A stretch of DNA of 51,467 nt from assembly GCF_000485595.1 (NCBI RefSeq), contig NW_014577459.1:207480-258946 (forward strand). The letters run 5' to 3'. The notes beneath the pieces are model-generated. The model did no database searches and was not told where the DNA came from. It saw nothing but the letters and a program-made list of their open reading frames with translations. This stretch comes from Priapulus caudatus. Lineage: Eukaryota; Priapulida; Priapulimorpha; Priapulimorphida; Priapulidae. A program made the translations under genes and the position numbers. Shown here one piece after another: positions 47,001 to 51,467 of this stretch; the first letter of the stretch is position 1, and each line of letters opens with the position of its first letter.

Positions 47001-48424
47001 GTAAGTTTCTTCTTGCCTAAATTCCACGTAGATCTAGTGACTAAAGTGGAATTCTGTTATACATAGGACTTAATCCTGGATTAAAAGTGTGTAGTAGTTT
47101 GAGGGTTGTTTTAAGTAGTCGATCTGGTGTGGTGAGTGCGGTGGGGTGTGGTGTGGTGGGGTGGGGTGGGTTGAGTTTTTTGCTGTGTTTCTCGGTTTAT
47201 CGTATTACAGCAGTTATAGGTATATTAATCTCTTCCATGTTTTGGTGGCTATTTGTTAGGGTCCTCCCCCACCTTGTCAGGGTCCTCCCCCGCCTACAGA
47301 ATTCAGTAGGGGAGGAGTGACTTACTACGCCCCCGAAGCACAGACATCGATTATAAAGAAACGGTCACCAGGAAGACGACCCAAGCTAGCAATTCCGATT
47401 CTACCACCACCGGTATGTAGCACACAGCTGGAGCATCGCTGTCTAGTGTAAAAAGTTTCCCCATCGAATGAAGACTGTAGATGTGTAGCTGCTAAACTTC
47501 CGTTTAGTAAACTTTAAAAAAAACGTTTGTTTAAAAAACTTCTCGTTTAGTAAACTTCTCTTTAGTAAATTTTTTGTTTGCAAATCTCATTGGTTGTGTA
47601 AGTCTGCATTTTTTTTTTTTTGATGTATCATTTTTGTATTGTAGGATAAGCAGGAGGGAGCTGTGGATAAAAAGGACGATGAGGAGGACATGAGCGGTAC
47701 TCCTCCTTCCAATGCCGTTGTCGTTGAAGGGGACGACGACCTGCAGGAAATGTCTGCTGACGTCGACAGTGGTCCCGGATCTGTGGTGGATCTCAGTGAT
47801 AGGATCACGCCACTGAGTTCTACTGACGCGGCCGTACTTCCTCCAGAGTTTGTACCGCGGCAGCAAGAAACGGAAGCTGCATCGGAGGATCATCCTGATG
47901 AATCCACGCAGGCTGATGAAACAGCTGACTCTGTAACTGTTGATGACCAGCAGCAACAAGAACCATCCAGCGAGATAATGTCCCCACCAGTCCCCGGCAA
48001 ACAAGCACCATCTAATGAAAGTGATTCTGCGAATACATCTATTGCAGAAGAGGTTCGTCAGAAGAGTAGCGCAGTTGTGGATAGGCCTGTTGGTTGTGAG
48101 GAACCTGCTAGTCCCACTGAGCAAACAGCAGTTAGTGGTGAAATTGCTGTATGTGCAAGTGTACACACTGCAGATGAGAGTAGAGACACTTTGGATACCA
48201 GTGGAGATACTGCCGAAGCGAGTGAAAATGCTGTGTGTGAAAATGCAAGTGCATCTGCAAGTGCAACTGATGAAATGCCGGTGGATAGTGGAGAAGTGGT
48301 GATTGCCAGTTCAGATACTGTAGATACGAGCAACAAAGTTACCAGTGATGCAACAGAATCGGTAGATGAAGTGGTAAATGAAGCTGTTGAATTAAGTAAT
48401 GAAATTGAACAGGGGCAGTCCTAG
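29037..48424 (+). CDS. CASC3: CASC3 / Barentsz / MLN51, exon junction complex core protein (13 coding exons, 939 aa)
   Basis: Exons: 29037-29138, 34851-34878, 36721-36767, 37790-37942, 38377-38501, 39042-39221, 40567-41240, 41777-41989, 42779-42901, 43150-43303, 46913-47000, 47260-47412 and 47645-48424. All phases agree (2820 nt including TAG). The protein joins eIF4A3, MAGOH and Y14 on spliced mRNA and acts in mRNA localisation, translation and decay. Seen: start MADRRRRRISGSDEED, the acidic ELSEYGSAEEDD, the SELOR core in two parts (DEDRQNPQYIPKKGFFYEHD at 121-140, then KEDEQAPKSREELVALYGYD at 176-195), an RGG/SR-rich middle (about 213-436), the GRGAKRYSSQRQR motif, proline-rich runs and GGVTYYAPE. 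F135/F136 and W170 stand where the vertebrate eIF4A3-contacting aromatics lie. The 259-residue acidic last exon is unusual. The gene spans 19 kb because introns carry repeats and one N gap. Confidence 0.95.
29270..29322. repeat. ACT trinucleotide repeat
   Basis: Interrupted TACTACTAG units in CASC3 intron 1. Confidence 0.85.
29351..29458. mobile_element. GATAGAGAGCATGTCCA short repeat, copy 2
   Basis: Related to the unit at 28446, followed by a second inverted half (GGGATAGAGAAGATGTCCAG). It lies in CASC3 intron 1, so the two copies flank the PRIM1-CASC3 promoter. A further fragment (TTCAGGGATAGAGATGATTG) is at about 29621-29640. Confidence 0.7.
29934..32981. mobile_element. Possible DNA transposon bounded by inverted GTGGCTATATGCCCGGCAGC ends
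   Basis: The sequence at 29932-29957 recurs inverted at about 32956-32981 with a one-base difference. The interval (about 3 kb, CASC3 intron 1) contains no recognisable transposase and includes an N gap at 32908-32932, so the pair could also be two independent short elements. Confidence 0.35.
32251..33595. repeat. Near-duplicate block around the second N gap
   Basis: The block from TTACTCCTGAACGGACTTTA (32271) to about 32880 recurs at 33043-33595 with dozens of one-base insertions and deletions. The N run is 32908-32932. The indel pattern points to unpolished sequence or separated haplotypes rather than an ordinary duplication. Confidence 0.8.
33616..33921. repeat. GC-rich minisatellite with CGCGCGTACA units
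   Basis: Five to six diverged units of the type GTGTGCGGCCCGTGTACGCA followed by TCATACACGCGCGCGTACA, in CASC3 intron 1. Alternating purine-pyrimidine character is strong. The multiple open frames here are repeat artefacts. Confidence 0.85.
38377..39221 (+). CDS. CASC3: CASC3 SELOR-domain exons (38377-38501 and 39042-39221)
   Basis: These two exons encode the only strongly conserved domain, which in known complexes wraps around eIF4A3 within the exon junction complex. The first carries DEDRQNPQYIPKKGFFYEHD and ends in phase 2 at a GTATTG donor. The second supplies the completing G of a lysine codon, then a lysine-rich EEKLKKLKKLWGKED, the tryptophan of EKWLHD and the highly conserved KEDEQAPKSREELVALYGYD. 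The linker between the halves is short compared with many regions of the protein. The separating intron contains a complete hAT-like MITE with an 8-bp target duplication (38589-38963). Confidence 0.93.
38589..38963. mobile_element. hAT-like MITE with 8-bp target duplication CTTATGGG
   Basis: The ends CAGTGCGCGAAATTAGC and, inverted, CAGGGCATGAAATTAGC bound 375 bp. CTTATGGG is present at 38581-38588 and 38964-38971, the 8-bp duplication expected of hAT insertion. It lies in the intron between the two SELOR exons of CASC3. Confidence 0.85.
39796..40313. mobile_element. MITE with GGGGCCGGTTTCACGAAGCG ends
   Basis: The left end GGGGCCGGTTTCACGAAGCG pairs with the right end CGCTTCGTGGAACCGGCCCC. 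The interior is dominated by TTAATCATGATTAA-like palindromic words. It lies in CASC3 intron 6, about 250 bp before the largest internal exon. Confidence 0.85.
41306..41548. mobile_element. MITE with AAGGGGGGCTTATG ends and internal CAACTGG repeats
   Basis: Inverted ends of about 45 bp (AAGGGGGGCTTATG, GGGCTTG, GAGCCGACTCGACTGGAAG) bound a 243-bp unit full of CAACTGG/CGACTGC words. It lies in CASC3 intron 7, about 65 bp after the donor at 41241. Confidence 0.8.
42005..42260. repeat. GT-rich and GA-rich simple repeats
   Basis: GTGCGTGCGTGTGT followed by ACACACAAACAC and then GAGAGACAGAGAGA runs, in CASC3 intron 8. Open frames here are low-complexity. Confidence 0.85.
43531..46783. repeat. 26-bp satellite array in CASC3 intron 10
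   Basis: The unit is ACATATATACACGTTCAACT plus ATAGTA, on the order of 120 copies. The first few and last few copies are exact; those between carry frequent single-base insertions and deletions. An unrelated CCGGAAAGGAGGAG insertion lies near 45704. No coding. Confidence 0.95.
47645..48424 (+). CDS. CASC3: CASC3 terminal exon: acidic low-complexity tail
   Basis: The exon starts after TTGTATTGTAG in phase 0 and runs 259 codons to TAG at 48422-48424. It is rich in Asp, Glu, Ser, Thr, Ala and Val, with loose repeats of the type DTSGDTAEASE and ASASATDEMPVDSGEVV, and no recognisable domain. In the vertebrate protein the reading frame ends shortly after the proline-rich IKPPPP-type segment, which here corresponds to IPILPPP at the end of the preceding exon. 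The tail is therefore extra relative to vertebrates. Continuous coding through 780 nt without a stop, good splice signals and a polyadenylation signal about 270 nt downstream all support it as real coding sequence. Confidence 0.85.
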   Translation, partial: DKQEGAVDKKDDEEDMSGTPPSNAVVVEGDDDLQEMSADVDSGPGSVVDLSDRITPLSSTDAAVLPPEFVPRQQETEAASEDHPDESTQADETADSVTVDDQQQQEPSSEIMSPPVPGKQAPSNESDSANTSIAEEVRQKSSAVVDRPVGCEEPASPTEQTAVSGEIAVCASVHTADESRDTLDTSGDTAEASENAVCENASASASATDEMPVDSGEVVIASSDTVDTSNKVTSDATESVDEVVNEAVELSNEIEQGQS

Positions 48425-48696
48425 GTTTCGCACTGTTTCTAAAACAACCATTAAGCCAGTTGTCTGATAAATATTTATTATACCATAAAAACCTGCGCAT
48501 ATCAGTTATTGATATTTGTCTATGCTAGAACTATGCCTAACCATATAACACAACAATGGTAGACAGTGTGCCAATAAGATGCATTATCACTAATTTTATA
48601 GCACTTGCTATTTGGTATTGGAGACAATGTTTCCACGTTTAGATTGCATTTCTGGTGATAATATGCATTTGGTGTAAAACCAATATTTTATTATTT

Positions 48697-48702
48697 AATA
48701 AA
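48697..48702 (+). terminator. Polyadenylation signal AATAAA for CASC3
   Basis: A canonical AATAAA lies about 270 nt after the CASC3 stop codon and is followed by a GT-rich stretch (GGTAATCTGTGGTGG), the usual arrangement for a cleavage site. It is the first canonical hexamer I noticed after the stop. Confidence 0.6.
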
Positions 48703-49860
48703 GGTAATCTGTGGTGGAATCTCTTGTTTAAGTACACCTCCCAACTAACATATGGAGGTTTATGTAAGCCTTCAAAGATGTTTTATACATCCATGATGAT
48801 TGGTTGATTAAATCTATTTATCATTTCTATGTTCAAAAGCCAGTAGAGTGTAATGTTGGGCTTCAACGGTGTACTCATTTAATTTTAATATGATCAAATT
48901 TCTGTTTTATAGTAAACAGATCTGATAATTCAATTTATTGCTTTTGTTGTAATGTAGTTAAGCATGACGTGGAACCGTGAATAATTGAAATTGTTAGGCA
49001 GGCATATGCGCTTGACCTAATGGCTGGGTTGTCGCGTGATTATACTGTTATAGATCGTTATCGCGTGTAGTGTCTGTCATTTAAAGTTGGTGCTGAGTAT
49101 GTATAACTATACAAAGGTAGCTTGTTGTAGAGAATTTTTCGTGTACTGTATTGTTTAATCTACCCAAGCTTTCTCTATTTATTGGGTATATACACCATTT
49201 AATCGACATTTTTCTGGAATATTGAGTAAGTCTGATGAGCCTTGCTTGTCCCGTGTGGCCAAGTTACCAATTTTACATTGCTATGGTTTATGCATGAATA
49301 ACTTTTCAACGTGTTTACTTTTGTTTCTATTCTTTAGATATTTGGGTTTGACTAAAGTGTGATGGTGGAGGTCAAAGTCCTGACAAGCATTCCTAAAAAG
49401 AATGTAAATTATATTTATGACTTTCTGTTGGCAATAATTTTTGTCAAATATTGTTATTACATGTAATTGAGCATTATATGTGGTTTTATGATCCGTGGTA
49501 CTATTTGTCTGCTGATCTCTCTACACGCACTTCAGTTGATCCTTTGTAATCTAAGATAGGTACAAACCCCGTATACACGATCACAGAATGCATTATCAAG
49601 CATGTTGGACCGTGTATAATATAGATGGTCTTCATTAAAATGCGCTTGAAAGTATTTGTATTTCATGTGCAAAGTAGGTATAACAGAGCCTCATGTGCAC
49701 AACTTCAAAGATTTTATATGCACCATTAATTACAATTATGGCATCCCAAGGATTTCGGGTATCGTCTTTCGTGTGCTGTAGTTCTCTCTAAGGAGAAAGA
49801 CACCTGAAATATTTCGACTGTATTCATAGAATATTTTATAAGCACAGGTATTGTGAGTAG
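48703..49860. other. Intergenic; no gene recognised
   Basis: AT-rich DNA downstream of the CASC3 polyadenylation signal. No convincing exon, RNA gene or mobile element was identified. Confidence 0.5.
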
Positions 49861-49904
49861 GCTTGTTTATGGCTGAAGTACATGTGTATGTCACCTACCT
49901 TCAA

Positions 49905-50275
49905 GGCATGTTACCTGCAACAGACACGTTGCCTGCCGTGAGCATGTTACCTATTGAGAAGATGTCGCCTGCTGCTGCAGATTCCTTACCTGTTGCAGGT
50001 AGCTTACCTGCGGTCACGGATACGTTGGCTGCAGCCGCTGATACCTTACCTGTTACAGACGCGTTACCTGGTGTGGTCACATTACCTTCTACGAAGACGT
50101 TACCTGTCGCAAAGTCGTTATCTCGTCGTCTCGCACCGTTACCAGGTGCTGCGGGCACGTCGACACCAGCGTTATCACCTATATAATACCCTGTGCCTGC
50201 GCGCATGTTCAGTAACCTGGTTTGGCATGTCACCTGCTGCAGATACACTGACTAGCGTGAGAGTGTAACGTGTTT
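49905..50275. repeat. Degenerate TTACCTGYTGCAGAC repeat
   Basis: Short units around TTACCTG, GCTGCAG and ACACGTT recur every 15 to 21 bases. In one plus frame they read as loosely repeated LPVADT-type peptides for 107 codons (49863-50186). The phase persists for most of the array, but there is no splice or homology support, so I treat it as a minisatellite. Confidence 0.6.
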
Positions 50276-51190
50276 CCTGCAGACGTGGCGACTAGCATGC
50301 ATCGGTACGTCAGTTGCTGCGAATGTTTTGACTCTGAAGCTGTCTCCTTGCACAAGATGTGTGAGGACTGCTTATTACTGTGGAAAGTTAATTGCTACTG
50401 AGTCGTGCCTTCCATGGATACGTAACCGTTTCAAATTTTGTTTCTTCGTATTGTCCTAATGAGCTGTTATACTTTCAAATATAGTATTAATAGTATGTGC
50501 TGCCTGGTCATGTCACCCACCGACTTCAATTTCATTGTAATTGTGTAGGCATAAACTTGCTATTAAGCAGTACATTTTAACGGTGGGTTTTCAGCATAAT
50601 CGTTCAATTGTTATTTTGCATCGATTGCAATACTTTAACATTTCTTATAGTAACTATAAGTAGAAAGTATTTGCATGTCCTCATTTTTTCATCCTACATT
50701 ATTAAAATGACTATTGCGAGATTTTTGCTCAGAAAAACTAAATATAGCTGAATATAGTCTCACCTGACAGCGAAAATATCACTGATTACACCAACATTAA
50801 AAATACTAAGATTTTATGCAGTTATAGCATAGAAAATTGGATATGAACACATCGTAACAGCAATGCATTTTATCGTGTCGCGACAATGCCTAATAGTAAT
50901 GGCAGAATTGGTACTTTTATTTGTGTCGGTGATTAATTGAAAACAAGTGCGTGATTTGAGAGAGCCATATGCTTTGTCTATGGCAGATAAGTGGTGGCGC
51001 CACAAGCTAATCCACACTTCCGCCTAGTTCAAGATAACAGAAAACGAATGTTTACGAAACTAGTTCGAACCCAGTAGTTCGAAAGGGTTTGTCTATATTC
51101 AGGCCGGTACAGGAGATAATTTGCATATTTTATCACGTGGTTTGTGTTATAACTAATCAGATGTAATCGCGTGTTCGTGACGTCACTTCC
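50276..51190. other. Intergenic; nothing recognised
   Basis: AT-rich sequence with no supported gene. A GTGACGTCACTTC (CRE-like) word at about 51177 could belong to the promoter of a gene beyond the window. Confidence 0.4.
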
Positions 51191-51193
51191 AGC

Positions 51194-51467
51194 TGTGAAG
51201 AAGATGGTGGAGAAGGTGGTGGAGAAGGAGGAGGGGAGAAGCTGGTGGAGAAGGAGGAAGGGGAGAAGGGATAAGGTGGTGGAGAAAGAGGAGGGGAGAA
51301 GCTGGTGGAGATCGAAGGAGGAGGGGAGAAGGGAGAAGGTGGTGGAGGAGGGGGAGAAGCTAGTGGAGAAGGAGGGGAGAAGGAGGAAGGGGAGAAGGGA
51401 AAAGGTGGTGGAGAAGGAGGAGGGGAGAGGCTGGTGGAGAAGGAGGAGGGGAGAAGCTGGTGGAGAA
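51194..51467. repeat. GGAGAAG/GCTGGTGGAGAAG minisatellite running off the window
   Basis: Higher-order units combine GAGGAGGGGAGAAGCTGG and TGGAGAAGGAGG. The tract is nearly pure purine apart from the CTGGT insertions. It continues past the window end, so its length is unknown. Confidence 0.9.

Noticed and set aside
1-51467. tRNA, rRNA or other structured RNA genes
   Set aside because: I looked for B-box-like GGTTCGANNCC and cloverleaf signatures; the few partial matches lacked paired arms.

Overview
The window is nuclear DNA of an invertebrate animal. The evidence is three multi-exon genes with GT-AG introns, AT-rich introns full of miniature DNA transposons, and TTAGGG/CCCTAA-type telomere-like repeats inside one of those elements. 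The proteins read as clear metazoan orthologues. The repeat style (hAT-like ends, GGCCGGTTTCACGAAGC-type ends, foldback elements) resembles marine invertebrate genomes, but the species cannot be resolved by eye.

Layout. 1-5.9 kb: non-coding, with simple repeats, a 1.7 kb foldback element and a GAA tract. 5.9-14.8 kb, plus strand: an inositol-trisphosphate 3-kinase gene, eight coding exons joining in frame to a complete 338-residue protein. 14.8-21.1 kb: intergenic, with minisatellites and an assembly gap. 21.3-28.7 kb, minus strand: PRIM1, the catalytic small subunit of DNA primase, 11 confident exons and one tentative. 29.0-48.4 kb, plus strand: CASC3 (Barentsz/MLN51), the fourth core protein of the exon junction complex, 13 coding exons giving 939 residues with an unusual acidic C-terminal tail. 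48.7-51.5 kb: intergenic, with degenerate minisatellites.

The kinase gene and PRIM1 converge tail to tail. PRIM1 and CASC3 are head to head, with only 318 bp between start codons; that spacer holds a perfect E2F-type site and an ETS-like site, so a shared bidirectional promoter is likely. The three genes act in separate processes (inositol phosphate signalling, replication priming, mRNA fate) and I see no joint pathway.

The rest is mobile and repeated DNA: two long inverted-repeat (foldback) elements, a MITE family with embedded telomere-like repeats, a TCAGGAG hairpin family including a three-level nest, and several hAT-like MITEs. Three stretches look like assembly artefacts: duplicated flanks around both N gaps, and a roughly 3.2 kb 26-bp satellite filled with indel-rich sequence. 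I found no convincing new multi-gene system. All exon borders were placed by hand from splice consensus, phase continuity and remembered family similarity; no search was run.
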